Assembly: GCF_001625215.2 (NCBI RefSeq)
Contig: NC_030385.2
Coordinates: 30,033,598 to 30,097,597, forward strand
DNA: 64,000 bases
DNA from: Daucus carota subsp. sativus
Taxonomy: Eukaryota; Streptophyta; Magnoliopsida; Apiales; Apiaceae
Reading direction: 5' to 3'
Positions 25,050 to 37,737 of this stretch are shown here, one piece after another. The position numbers were made by a program, and so were the translations under genes. Numbering within the stretch: the stretch's first letter is position 1; every line of letters starts with the position of its first letter. The notes under the pieces were generated by a model. That model saw only the letters and a list, made by a program, of their open reading frames with translations, made no database searches and was not told the origin of the DNA.

Positions 25050-25912
25050 TAGGGATGGCAATTTGTACCGAACCGATGGATACCCGATCCGTACCGACCC
25101 GACTGGGTTATACCGAACCCGAAATATTCGGGTTTGGATTCGGGTTTGGGTTTGAATTTTAAACCCGAACTGCTTTCGGGTCGGGTTTGGTTTTAGAGCA
25201 TACCGTTTCGAACCCGACCCGAAAACCCGAAATCCGTTCGATTTTGACCTAAACCCGAACCCGACCCGAAACCCGTATAATAATATATAAATAATATTTT
25301 ATATATACATGTATAGTCATGTAATTTGTAGTATTAGTATAATATATATTACTAATATTTGTACTAAAAACGACTATACATTATGCAGATTGTTGCAGCA
25401 AAGTCTAATATTATTAAACTATAATATTATCATCAAACATATTTTCAGAAGTAGTATTAGTATAATATATATTACTAATATTTGTACTAAAAACGACTAT
25501 ACATTATGCAGATTATTGCAGCAAAGTCTAATATTATTAAACTATAATATTATCATCAAACATATTTTCAGAAGTAATATTCAAAGTAAGTATAATTGGT
25601 ATCTTTCTCATCTGCACTTTCTTTCTCCAATAATTTTGAGCTAGTGTTGCTCTTCAACATCGTCAGACCCATGAGCCCTTTGACTTGAATCAGATCCCGG
25701 TAATCTTTTACTAGAGTTTGCGAAAATAAAGATGCAATTTACAGAGATTCACTAACCGGAACCCGAACCGAACCCGAAGAAACCCGATGGATTCGGGTTT
25801 GGGTTTAGTGATTTGGATTTTTCCGGGTTTGGGTTCGGGTTCGGGTTTGACAAAGAAAATCGGGTTCGGGTTTTTGCTAAACCTGTTTCAACCGACCCGA
25901 TTGCCATCCCTA
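25050..25912. mobile_element. hAT-family non-autonomous element, 863 bp
   Basis: Terminal inverted repeats TAGGGATGGCAA (25050-25061 and inverted at 25901-25912) are flanked by the 8-bp target duplication CACACGAA (25042-25049 and 25913-25920), which is diagnostic for hAT. Both subterminal regions are packed with ACCCGAA / TTCGGGT motifs. The core is AT-rich and carries two copies of a 123-bp unit. There is no transposase. Confidence 0.88.
25328..25573. repeat. Two tandem 123-bp units inside the hAT element
   Basis: Units 25328-25450 and 25451-25573 are nearly identical, both opening GTAGTATTAGTATAATATAT. The duplication is more recent than the surrounding element. Confidence 0.85.
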
Positions 25913-25934
25913 CACACGAATCTCCTGCCAAATC

Positions 25935-25943
25935 TTTCCCGCC
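25935..25943 (+). promoter_or_regulatory. E2F site in front of the MCM5 pseudogene
   Basis: TTTCCCGCC fits the E2F consensus TTTSSCGS that drives S-phase genes such as MCMs. It lies about 70 bp upstream of the ATG at 26014 and 22 bp downstream of the hAT element. Confidence 0.65.
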
Positions 25944-26013
25944 ATAAATAACAGTGTAGTAGTATCTTTTTCTCTCCCACAGAGTTTCAGAGAGAGAGAG
26001 AGAGAGATTGAAG

Positions 26014-29000
26014 ATGTCAGGTTGGGATGAAGGAGCCGTGTACTACAGCGAACAAGCTCAGTTCCCCCGTGGCGCCGGAGACCCCGAACAGGCTGCCAGT
26101 CGCCACACGGTGCTCCGAAAGTCGAAGGAGTTTATTCGAAACCTCGCGCTCAAAATCAACCAAATGTGTTCCCCTACAGAGAAAGCTTGGTCCAAAACCC
26201 TAAATATCTTCTCGTCAATCTCTCCGATCTCCTCAATTAGGACAAAGACCAGGATTTTCGCGATTTGCTTCGAAAAAACCCTGCCGTAATTCCGCTACAT
26301 ATCTCTCAAATTTATCACATTTTTTTACAAATTTAGGTTTAATTGATGTGTTTTAAAATTTTAATCTAGTCATAGTGTTTATTTGGTGATTAATTTCGTA
26401 ATAAGTATACAAAACTGTGATGCACTTGCAGATTTTTAAATGATTTGAGTCGATGATTTAGTTATGATATGAGTTGGGGGATTTTGTGAAATATGTTTAG
26501 TTTGAAACCGCTGCTGCGGAAGCTCTGCCAAGTTTGAGGTCTAGAGTATCAGGGGAGAGTGGTGAAATGGAGGAACCTGAGACTGAGGAGGTGCAGATTT
26601 TTTTGACATCGAAGCAGGATCCAGTTTCAATGCGTTTACTAGGGATTCGTTTTATGCCCGTACTGTTTCATTAGTAATTGATTTTTATTGTTTATAGATG
26701 TTGTGTTCTGTTTCTTATGGTTGTACTTTATGTCTAATGATAGGTACAATATATATCCAAATTAGTAAAGATATCGGGGATCACTATTGCTGCATCAAGG
26801 ACCAAGGCAGGGGCAACTTATGTTACATTTTTGTGTAAGAACTGTAAATGTAAAAGTTATTCCATGTCGTCCAGGGCTAGGAGGGGCGATTGTGCTACAT
26901 TCATGCGACCATGTGCCACAGGTTTTTTCCGTAAATTCTAATCTGGTGAGACCCTTTGTTCTCTGCTGATTTTGTAAAAAAATTTAACAAACATTATGCA
27001 GGCTGGAGAAGAACCTTGCCCCATTGATCCCTGGATTGTGGTTCCAGATAAAAGCAAGTATGTTGATTAGCAGACCTTAAAGTTACAAGAAAATCCTGAG
27101 GTATGATTCGTACATTGCTTGATCGGGGAGGTCAGCTGTGGTGAATTTATGTGCTCAGTGTTTATACTGTTTTTATAAATAGGATGTACCTACTGGTAAA
27201 CTACCAAGGAATATGCTTTTTTCAGTTGATAGGCATCTGGTGCAAACAATTATTCCAGGCACAAGATTGACTATAATGGGTACTTAAAGCAAGTTCAACT
27301 GTGTCTTAGTTGAAGCTTTAAATTTAATATAAAAAATTACGTCCTAGTAATTTATGACATATTTAATAAATTCAACTCCAACAGTATGCCTTATCATCAA
27401 TATAAATTTAATATTTTATTATTAAAGGTTTACATTCATCATTGAATGACAATATAAAGTAGAGAGAGAAAAAGAGTATGTATAATAATTTATTATAAAA
27501 TATAAGATGGAAAAAAAGAGAGGTGCCTTAAAAATAAAGCTTGAAGAGGTTTTCCTAGTGATATGAGGCATCACTACGACATTGTTATGTAAAAATTAGA
27601 CAGGTACACTTTGGAAAGATTAGGCTGAATATACATTGAACTGTAGAAAAATCCTTTTTTGTCCATTTCATTCAATTCTTCCCTGGCCAGGTTTTATCGT
27701 CACTTTAAGTAGATTCAAGATTTTCCAGTGATAAAGATAAATTGGTGTTAGTGAACTAACTTCGTTTCATGTTTATGTTGAAGTGGGGTGCTTAATTTTG
27801 GTTAGTTTTTTTTGTTAGTTGAAGTGATTTCTTTTGGGGAGGGGGGGTTGTTATTAGATTTTTTCAGTGTCCTTTTTACCTTGGGATCTCGCCTGGTAAT
27901 GCAATGGCTACCAGACACTATTTTAAAATTAGCAAAAAAGCATCTACGTATCTCAAAAAGAAAAAAAAGGAACAAATTAACTTACCTGGAAATGGTGAAA
28001 TCAGAGTATGCTTTAACCCATCAAACATTGAGAGCACTAAAAAACTTGATTTGGCCAGCTCTCACACCTACTGTAATATGAGAGCTTCTAAAGTGAATGA
28101 TGTTGCTCTTAGGAATATGCTTCTAAAGCTTAGTCTTTAACGTTATCTTGCTTCGAGTCAACTCAGCCAATCGTCTGCCATTGATGCAATTAGTCACTTG
28201 TTACATTCCAGAATATATTATTTGTCTAGGCTTTCGTATTACTATATGACTCTCCTGATTGACTTCTTTATTGCCATTCAACTAAAGCAAGTACTATAAT
28301 TAGATGTATTAACTTTATAAGTACAAAAAATGGTTTCTGTTTTAACTTTGTAAGTACAAAAAATGAAAAGAGGGTTAGAGGTTGATTCTTATTTTAACTT
28401 TCCTTTTTAAATACTTATTGGTAGGATACGAGGCGACAAGCAAATGAAAATGGAGAAACTGCAGCGGTTCCAATAACTGTGAGACAGTTGAAAGCTATAG
28501 TGAGGTTGAGCGAGGCACTTGCGAAGATGCAACTGTGAGTTCAGTAGACGGTTCTTACTCATTATATTTTTTTTTGTAAGGTTGTCATTATTTTTATTAA
28601 AAATTTGCAGCTCCATATATATATATATAAATGACTAGATATAAAGTTCTATTAGAGCATTTTGTTGTCCTTTAAAACTTTTGTGATGTTTTCCGGATAA
28701 AGAAAGAAGAAACTTAATATATGTGATCAAATCTCATAATGTTTAACAAGGCAATTAACTATAAAATGAGAACTGTGGTGTGTGATTACTCTAAACAGTA
28801 GCAAATGTAATGACCGCAGCTGATACGAGTATAGATAGTAAAGTGATGCGAGCAACAGCTCTTGAGGTTTTGTTGATTCCTAGTAATTTTGCTATTCAAG
28901 CAAGTACACAGACAAACAATGCATATAACAGATTTTTACCCTGGCACCAGAAGGTCGTAAAACAAGAATGTTTAAAAAACTCAAAACAAACAGATATCAA

Positions 29001-29653
29001 GTAAATCCAGTTCCAGTTGGTCATAAAACAAAATTGTATAGAAAACTTTAAACTAACAAACATATACCAAGTAAATCCAGTCTCTATGATACACGTGTTC
29101 ATAGCTAGTCTTTATGTATCTGTCAATTTTTTTGTAGTACTAATCTGTTTGCATTTTGAGTTCAGGTCCTATGTTGCAAGCGATAACTATGTCATGGAAG
29201 CTATCAGATTATTCAACAATGCTACAATGGATATAGCAAAATCAGGAATCAATCAGCAGATAAATCTTACTCCTGAGATGGCAAATGACATAAGGTTTGG
29301 CTTACATTAATTCTTACACATTTAGCTTCAAGATCTTGGTATATTAGTGCCTTTCGTATGCAGATAGCAAAAACTCAGATAAACAGAAGAATGGGAATTG
29401 CAAGCCATATATCAGAAAGAAGACTAATCGATGAGCTTTCCAGAATGGGCTTGGATGAATCTATTGTAAGGGTCTACCTTGTTGTATCCAACTTTCATGC
29501 CTCACCATCGCGTGAAATATGTGAAGATTATGGTGTAAGTTGTTGAAATCATGTTGCATACTCTTGCAGGTAAGAAGAGCTCTGTTAATCATGCATCAAA
29601 GAGATGAAGTTGAGTACGAGAGAGAAAGAAGAGTTATTCTCCGAAAAGCTTAA
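26014..29653 (+). pseudogene. MCM5: MCM5 replication-licensing helicase pseudogene, ATPase core missing
   Basis: This is a decayed genomic copy of MCM5, a subunit of the MCM2-7 replicative helicase. Recognisable pieces in order: [14 protein letters not shown] (26014), [22 protein letters not shown] to MRLLG (about 26502-26650), [17 protein letters not shown] and LCKNCK (from about 26743), [24 protein letters not shown] (about 27006-27047), [20 protein letters not shown] (about 27195-27265), [19 protein letters not shown] (about 28467-28530), [16 protein letters not shown] (about 29237-29290), [18 protein letters not shown] (about 29386-29440) and [20 protein letters not shown] to the stop at 29651-29653. 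Introns are kept, so the copy is not processed. It is dead: exon 1 shifts frame after the KINQ segment, there is another frame change after LCKNCK, and YVD is followed by TAG where the family has Q. All sequence between the [11 protein letters not shown] and VRQL segments is absent, which removes the Walker A, Walker B and arginine-finger regions. Confidence 0.88.
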
Positions 29654-29679
29654 TGTACGACCCTAAGATCAAGCTTCAA

Positions 29680-29840
29680 CGCAACATTTTGCTTTCACAT
29701 TGTATAGTGTCTACTATTGTATCATACTTTCAGCGCAACATTTTGCTTTCACATTGTATAGTGTCTACTATTGTATCATACTTTCAGCGCAACATTTTGC
29801 TTTCACATTGTATAGTGTCTACCATTCTATCATACTCAGT
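29680..29840 (+). repeat. 54-bp tandem repeat, three copies
   Basis: Units start at 29680, 29734 and 29788, each opening CGCAACATTTTGCTTTCACA. The first two are virtually identical and the third has a few changes near its end. They begin 27 bp after the MCM5-derived stop codon, where the 3' untranslated region of the parent gene would be. Confidence 0.9.
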
Positions 29841-29849
29841 AAATAATGA

Positions 29850-30598
29850 TGCAGTTTGACGGTATAGTGTTCAATTTATGTTCGGCGTCTTCCATTATCC
29901 TCGTGTATGTATAAAAAACTGTAGTAATTTCATTAACAGACAAACAGACCGAAAATATTAACCTATATCCAAAGTTTATACTCCTATAAGTTTAACATCT
30001 CTATCCCTAAAATTTCCAGAATTTCGATAGTTTTAAGCAGTGTGCTTAAAATTCTCGATTTATTTAAAAATTTCTAATTTATCGAGAAAATCTTTAACAA
30101 ATTCTAATTCGACTGGTCAATCAATTAATTCTGATTTCTATAATAATATTTTTAAATTCTAATAATGTGGACAACATTGTTGAAATAATAATCTTAATAA
30201 TTTCAACTTATATTCCAAATTTTTTCTAAACATAACGTGACATGATTATTATAAAAGATACGTAACAAAATTTCTGTCCAAAAAATTTAAAATAATTTAT
30301 GAAAATATTGTTCGGTAAATAACGTGGGCTCGGAGGGAGTACTTGTGCTCTGATGAAATCGGTGAAGAATATGATTACGTGGGTATCCAAATAAAAAGAA
30401 AGTACGAGTCTCCAAACTCGAAAAGGGAACATCACGTGCACATCAAACCCTCGCGTCGCGTTTTCAATTCCGCCATAAACCCCAACCATTATATATACCT
30501 ATACCTACACATACATCATTCCCTTCCCTTGTTCGCGATTTACCCACATAAAACCCTCAAAAACAATCGAATCGAATCGAATCAAATTCGAATCCGCG
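29850..30598. other. Promoter-side gap before the DCN1-like gene
   Basis: AT-rich sequence includes a possible right end of an old Stowaway-type element (GGAGGGAGTA, 30333-30342). A CACGTG-containing stretch (ATCACGTGCA, 30431-30440) lies about 160 bp before the next start codon. TATATA near 30491-30496 may serve as its TATA box. Confidence 0.4.
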
Positions 30599-33500
30599 AT
30601 GCCTCCCCGCGCTTCAACCAAAAGAAAATCAAACGCATCCAATTCTAAACCCCCCGCTAAATCAGCTCGTACTGAACCTCCCGCTACTCCTGGTATACAA
30701 TCCCCTGCTTCTCTCTCGCTTTTCTTCGATCTTCGTTTTTTACTTTTTTGTGAATTCGATGTGAAGCCAAATTTGAATTGTATGTAGCTTTTGTAATGCT
30801 TGGGATTCAATTTCAGGGTGATACATTGTATAACAATTTTGAATTATACTAATACTTTATAAAGTATATGAAAATTTATAACCTTTGTTTTTATGAAATC
30901 AAGTGAAATACCAGAATTTGATTGCTATTAGTTTTTTTTGAAGATAAATTAGTTGTAATTGTTTTAGCAGTTTTGGTATATGAGACCTAGGTAGCGGGAC
31001 TAGTTACCTTTGTATTAGAATTTCCATATATACGAGTTGCGTTACAGAAAGAACTTGCTTATATAAGTCACCATAGATACCATGCATTTGTATAAAAATT
31101 GGGTGGTTGATGTTGGAATGACAAAGTTTAAAACTAAATAAGTTTAACATATCGAATTTAATGTTAAATTTCATCCAAATTTTAGAAATTTAATGTTATA
31201 GAATTTGGTATAGAATCCCGCGTATAGCCTTATATATTCCCTATTTGGCCTGCCCTATTATATTAAAAATATAAGTATTATATCCAGAAAACGAGTACAT
31301 AATTGTGTACTTTTTTCAGGAAAAGTAATTATTTTTGCAACATAAGGAATGTCAAACACCACCCAAGTAAATATTCCTACAAAAATATATTTTACCGTAT
31401 ATATTTTTTGAACATAAGTTCCTTTGCAAAATAAGGAATGCAAAACACCTGCAATAGTTTTTCTCGCAATGTAATTTACTTGAAGTTATGTCATATTAAT
31501 CCTAACTATTGTTAATATTGTTTTATATTCTATTTTATGTATATAAAACCTACTTGTAAATAATTGCAATCTAAATGAAATTTTATGTTAGATTCTACGG
31601 TGGTGTTCTTTTTCTTTATATAACAGTGTTCCTTTTGTACGAATGACCAGTATAAGTTATTTAGGTATAAATAATATCATTCAAATTGTACTTATTCTAT
31701 TGATTTTTGTCGTGCATGCTCTAATTCGGTAGAAGATATTAATGTTAGTTAAATGCGGACTTGACTTGTCTGTATCTATATATTTCAAGAATAAATATCT
31801 ATATAATAAATTGCAAGAACAAACATCCTGGATAAACAACCAACAGTTTTAGTTAAGTTACCAAATATGTTATAACAGCACAAATATATTACCTTGGATT
31901 AGGTTAGTATATAGATATCAGTACAGTTTAAAGGTTACACAATTAGTAGCACCGACTACCTAATGCTGCCTCATCCCTTGACTAATATGGTATTGTTTTG
32001 GAATTATTCATCAGATTATGTTCATGCTAACATTTATAACACTTTATTTACTATTTTTTTGTAATATTTAATTTCCTAAAGAACCCCAAAAAACACTCAA
32101 GTCTATCACACCTGTGCATTCACAGTGAATGGTTTTTTAAATAAAGTAAGAAGTAGTCTCAAAAATTAGTTTTGAATCACCAAAATTCAACGAGGACAAA
32201 TAGTTTTATACAAAGCTTATTTTCCAGAACCATAGGCAGAGGGAAATATCGTTTTTGTATACTTAAAAGAAGATTGTGAAACTAGTTACGGATCGTTGCT
32301 CACAATTGGATTATGATTTTGCCAGGTTTAAGAACGAAGAGCATCACTTCTATATATATAATATTTCTTTTATACTCATTTATCATAATATTATACCTAT
32401 CTATTTATTGGTAATATGTTACATGTTTGTACATCCGCTTATTTTTGTATGATTTAAACATCCGTACTGATGGATTACTTAAATTTTGATAAATATATTA
32501 CTATATTTTAAGCCAAACTAATAGAAAAGTTATCTATTTTTCTGCTTTAGATAATCTTTTACCATGTATATATTAGGTGATTGTTGTTATCTTATTTGTT
32601 TCTACAATTAACTTTGTATAATCTTTTCCCACATATATGTATATACAGTATCGCATTTCGGCTTAACCTGTATTGCACTGTACGGGTCAATACTGTCAGT
32701 CAGTGTTCTTGAAGTTTTGTAACTGATAGTGACAATATTTTTATTGACTAAGATGCTAAAGATATGTTCATGTCTCTAATTATTTGTTTGAAAATTACCT
32801 TTTCATTGATAAATTTTAGTTTGTCAATCTCTCATCTTCGTCTTGCCTGTGTAATGTGCATGTTGGAGGATACTAAGACCTATATCATTATCCTTTGTTG
32901 ATCTTGGACTGTCTGATTAGTACAAGATCCAAGTTTCATAATAAAAAATGTTTACTTTCTACACCCACTTTTACATTTCGGATGAGTAGTTTGCACTAAT
33001 TGTTCTAATAATACATAAATATATTATATTTTAATTTTGTCTATATAAATTATAGTTCTGACTTCTGTAATTTGTATTATTCAGCATCGAAGAAAGCTGC
33101 ATCGAAGGAAGTGGAACGCATTGATCAACTTTTTGATTCTTATGCAAACAAGTCACTGCGCATGATTGAGTAAGTAATATTCTTTCGCCAGTTCATATTA
33201 TCAGATATAGTGATTAGAAAAGCTTTAGTACAAAGGAATAAGCATGGTTTCTGGTTTAAAAAATTTCAATATGTAGCACTAGTCGCTATTCCATTGTGTC
33301 AGTTTAATCAGTTTCCACGTATTAACTTCTCGTGTACTCTTTACGTTTTGCTTTATTTTACTCGTTTGCTCTATATGTCTATGTGCTACTGGCCCGTATC
33401 TTATGACGACTATATTTTAATGCCATTATTCATACTATTATATAGTCGACATTATCTGCAAAAAATATTTTTGATGCTACCCTTAATGACCAAGAGGGCG

Positions 33501-36368
33501 TATGTTGCACTTGGTGAAACATGTTATAACAGCGAGATCTTTCTGTCATCTTATTGTATATTCCAACTGAGTAAAGACTTGATGCAACTATAATCTTGAG
33601 ATATAAATATGCATTACAGTCTGATGTTTTCCTCTTCTTTTGTGTTAGTTATAGGGAAGTGAATCCTAATTCTTACATGGATACTGATTGGACATATGAA
33701 TTATGGGTACTTAAACGAAATATTGTGAAATAAGATATAGAAAATTTTGGCTGCAACTAGAACAATATAGGTTCTATCACAGATGCAATTTTCTTAACTG
33801 GCCAGCAAGTACTTGAAAATTGTAATTTCACTATTTCTCCGGCCTTAGTTAAGACTCTTGCTTGATTTTGTACGCACTGAAGTCTGGATGTTTATTGTGA
33901 AGTTGAACAGGAAAAAGAAGAGGAAAAATATTCACTAGTCTAAAAGTTTTTTCTTAAAAGGAAAGGTTGGGGAGGAGTAAGGAATATTCTAAATTATGGC
34001 TTTACTTCATCCCAATCTATTTAGAATTTGGACTTAACTCAATTTGACCTTGGAGGGTTGGAAGAAAGGACTTTTCTAGGAAATGGCTTTGGTTTACCTT
34101 ATTTTCATATTATGTGGTCACCAGAATCTTTTATGACAATATTTAGTTATCTGTGTTCTATTAATCTTTCAGTCCAGAAGGGATTGAGGCACTTTGTTCG
34201 GATTTGGGTGTTGCTCACACTGATGTGAGGATGCTACTGCTGGCCTGGTATGTTATTCGTGGATTTAATTTTATTTCTGCTGTGCGCTATCGAGTTTCAT
34301 GTAGATAGATTTCTTCCTAATACTCGACTTGCAAATTTTCATGAACCAGGAAACTGAATGCTGAAAAGCAGGGATATTTCACAGAGGTAAATCAAACTCT
34401 GGTTGTGATGATTTAGACAGCAATGCATCATTTTAGTATCAATTCTCAGTTGATTTTAATTTATGTATGTTGGGGACATAGAACTGATGCACCAAGACTT
34501 TGACTTCTAGTGTCTGAATCTACCCGTATTTTTTTAATTTGTGCAACTTCACAGTTTTCTTGTACTTGCTTTGCACATATTTGATGTAAAATCGACAGTG
34601 GTACTAGCACTGTTGATTTATTTCTACTGTTTACTCATTGTCTCTCAAGTGGGAAAATCATGATTCATTTGTCAGGACAGTAGCAAGATTACATTTAGCT
34701 CATCTTGCAATATACTATGAATCTTCATTAGTTAACAACACTACCCCTTCCTTATCAGGATGAATGGCAAAGAGGATTGAAGGAGATTCGGGCCGACACT
34801 ATAAAGAAATTGAAGACTAGACTTTCGGATTTAGTAAAAGAGGTAATTCTATTCTTTTGGTTTGCTGAAGTATATGCTTTTGAGAACTTATTGTCTTGTA
34901 CAAATGAGAAATAAGTTTACATTTTCTTTGAAAAGATCAGGGAGCCAGGAAAATTTGAGGATTTCTATCTGTACGCGTTTCAGTACTGCTTGACTGGTAA
35001 GCTTGTAATTAAGCACTACAGTAAAATTGAATTGAAACCTTTATTTCCAATGACAATATTATGCGGTAAGATTATAACTGCTGTTTCTTACTGCTACTGG
35101 GCAATGTGTACCTCTTTCAGAAGACAAGCAAAAGTGTGTAGACATTGATACAGCCTGTGCACTGTTGGATATTGTTATTGGGTCCCAGTTCCGAGCGCAG
35201 GTTGATTCCTTCACGGAATATCTGAAGGTGAGTTGATTCATTTACCGGACAATAGATGCAATTTTTTATGATTTTATCTCATATTTTTAAACTAGAAATG
35301 ATTTTGTTTATAATGTTGGTTTTGCCAGTTGGTAGTTTACTCGGGCTAAAAGATTCTTTTGTAGTAAATTAGGATAATTGCAGGATTTATGTTAGTTTTC
35401 TTCTTGTAATAGTTTTCCCAGTACCATCAAATAGATTATTGTTATATATCTATAATTCATCATAACTGCGTAAAAATAATGTTTGAACTGTTTGTACCAG
35501 ATCCAGAGTGAGTATAAGGTGATAAACTTGGATCAGTGGAAGAGCTTTCACCGGTTTTGCAATGAGGTATGCTGGTTTTTATATTTATTTTTGAAGTTTC
35601 AGTACTTTTTTCTTGTTTTGTCTTTTTGTTTTTGAATTAGGAATTGTGTAGTGGCAAACAATGAGATGGGGTGAAACTAAGTCGTCATCCAAACATCAAT
35701 TATTAAAGATAATTGAATGATGTGGTGCGCATTTTGAGGCTTGTACATGTATATATTAGTTGGCAGACCTATATGCACTTTGTGCAGAAACTGGTTAGTG
35801 GTTAGGAATAGTTAATACAAAGAGGCGAGGTGTGAAGGATGGACTAAGGCCATATTTATATCGTGGTACTTGAGCTTCATAAAGATTAAATAACGTTACA
35901 TGTAGTGGCTTAAACTGTGAAAGTCTTCGAGTGACAGACCCTGATCGAATTACTTTGCTTAAGAGATCATCTATTCTCGAACCACTCAAGCTGATATTAA
36001 CTAATTGTTAGTAAGTTAATTGTTCACGCTTAATCTTAAAAGCTTTAATATAAACTTTACTGCGTGCCTATCTCTCGGTAAAAAAGGCTTTCATCTGTAT
36101 TAGCTGTAGAGCAATGTGTTGTGAGAACCAGAATGCATAAATCTTTTTCGTTTTGTGTTAGGTTATGCTGATACCTTTATGAATATATTAACGTCTCGTT
36201 CATTTCAAATTTTCTTTTGTTCCTGATTTTGTTCTTTTTTCAATTGTACTCTATGAACAGATAAGCTTTCCGGATCTTAAAGGTTATGATAGCAGCGAGG
36301 CTTGGCCTTTAATCTTCGACAATTTCGTGGAGTGGTTAGAAGAAAAATCAAAACTTTCATCAGCTTGA
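30599..36368 (+). CDS. DCN1-like protein (cullin neddylation E3 cofactor)
   Basis: DCN1-like proteins bind UBC12 and cullins and promote NEDD8 transfer to cullin-RING ligases. Nine exons (30599-30692, 33085-33169, 34173-34247, 34350-34386, 34759-34842, 34936-34996, 35121-35227, 35501-35566, 36261-36368) give 238 residues with all phases matching. After a basic, Ala/Pro-rich N terminus the DCUN1 (PONY/potentiating neddylation) domain runs from about 40 to the end. It contains RIDQLFDSYANKS, PEGIEALCSDLGV, ADTIKKLKTRLSDL, FYLYAFQYCLTEDKQKCVDI, GSQFRAQVDSFTEYL and DQWKSFHRFCNEISFPDL. The protein ends with NFVEWLEEKSK. It most resembles the Arabidopsis At1g15860 type, recalled from memory. Intron 1 is long (about 2.4 kb). 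Part of this gene's 3' end has a decayed duplicate at about 47570-48185. Confidence 0.93.
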
Positions 36369-37550
36369 TTTTTATCTCCATTGCGCTGTAAAATACAAAT
36401 CTTTTAGACAAAGGTGGTCTATAGTTTTCGATGAATCTTTCTTTCTATTCCTTTTCTGCATGAAAGCCAGCATAAATTTTGCAGGATGCGTAGTTGCTAA
36501 CATTGTATAACTTGCAACCTGACAGATTTGGAGAAACTGTCGGATGGAAACGCTTCTGGCAAAGCGTTGGATCTCAGGGTGAATTTAATGGACCATTTCA
36601 ATAGACGCCATCTTTTAGAATATGCAGTCACTATGTGATACTTGTTCTTTCACCCTTTTTCCCCAAGCATAAACATGTACTTTGTCATATATGGTCTGTT
36701 TGGAACAAATATCCCGATGGACAAGGTATAATCACAAATTTCATTTAAAAGCTTAAAATATAAGGTGGAATAATGTAGACATTTTTTTAGCAGGATGCTA
36801 TTGTGAGTGTTATCTGCTTGGCCAGAAGGCTCGGCTTATCTAACACTAAATTTTGCGGAATATTGAATCAGTTTAGTTACATGTCGTAGGAGCATTATTA
36901 TACAAATAAATTTCCTCTGAGTCCACGAGCCGTAGAGAGAACTGAAATATGCTGTATGATCAGGTTAGGATTATTATTATTAGGATGCTGTACTATGATC
37001 AGCTTAGGATTATTATTATTAGGGTGGCTTTGTGCAACAACGCGAACAGGTACAGGTATTTTAAAGTTTTCTTTGTATCGTCATAAAATTCTCATCTATT
37101 TGAATACAAAAAATCTTATATAAAGACCCTCAAAATTTTGTTATTTTAAAATCAAACTATGTTCGTTCCAACATGACTCTTTCACGCTTTTCAAGATATA
37201 TTTTTTCGTAATTTTTGTTTTGTATAAAAGTCGGAACTGAGTACTTTTTATATGCCTGAAAATGCCGAAATGCATGAGAGAGTCATGTAAAATGAGAAAA
37301 TCATTAAGCATCATTCGAAATTTTAACCTTATATCCCTTTTGTACTGAAGTACGCTATCACGAAGAGTTTCTTTCAACGAATAAATTCTTTACATTTAAT
37401 CGAAATAGACGTAGGAACCTTTCCGCAAAATCTAGACAAAATCTCATTGTCCACAAAAAACACCCAAAATTAGTAACACTATACTGGGACAAATTTTTAA
37501 ACACTGATCGAATATTGTTACATTTCGAAATCCAACTTTTTCCCTTTTTT
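36369..37550. other. 3' flank of the DCN1-like gene
   Basis: This is a probable 3' untranslated region followed by AT-rich DNA. An approximately 38-bp direct repeat built on ATGATCAGSTTAGGATTATT occurs near 36956-37025. The first 600 bp are the source of the duplicate near 47.6-48.2 kb. Confidence 0.5.
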
Positions 37551-37560
37551 TATGAGTTTT

Positions 37561-37737
37561 ATATCAAAATGCCCACCAAACTCGTTAAAATGTATGAAGT
37601 ACTTACCCAATCTCCACGACGACTCATTTAACATACTAAATTCATTATATATATCATGCTGTCAAAAAAAAATGAGTCGTCGTGGAGATTGAGTAGGTAC
37701 TTGATACATTTTAACGAGTTCGGTGAGCATTTTGATA
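37561..37737. repeat. Long hairpin, arms about 68 bp
   Basis: Arm 37561-37628 pairs with 37670-37737 at about 63 of 68 positions across a loop of about 41 bases. It includes CTCCACGACGACTCATT against its complement. The fold resembles a MITE foldback or a young small-RNA hairpin. A weaker continuation of pairing (AT-rich) lies outside the arms. Confidence 0.8.

Noticed and set aside
27812-28140. Frame of about 80-90 codons within the MCM5 pseudogene
   Set aside because: It does not resemble MCM5 or any family I know, and its lysine-rich run comes from A-rich DNA. It lies where the ATPase exons should be but is unrelated sequence.
30226-30810. Longer minus-strand frames over the start of the DCN1-like gene
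   Set aside because: They are antisense to exon 1 and its leader, with composition expected of a shadow frame.
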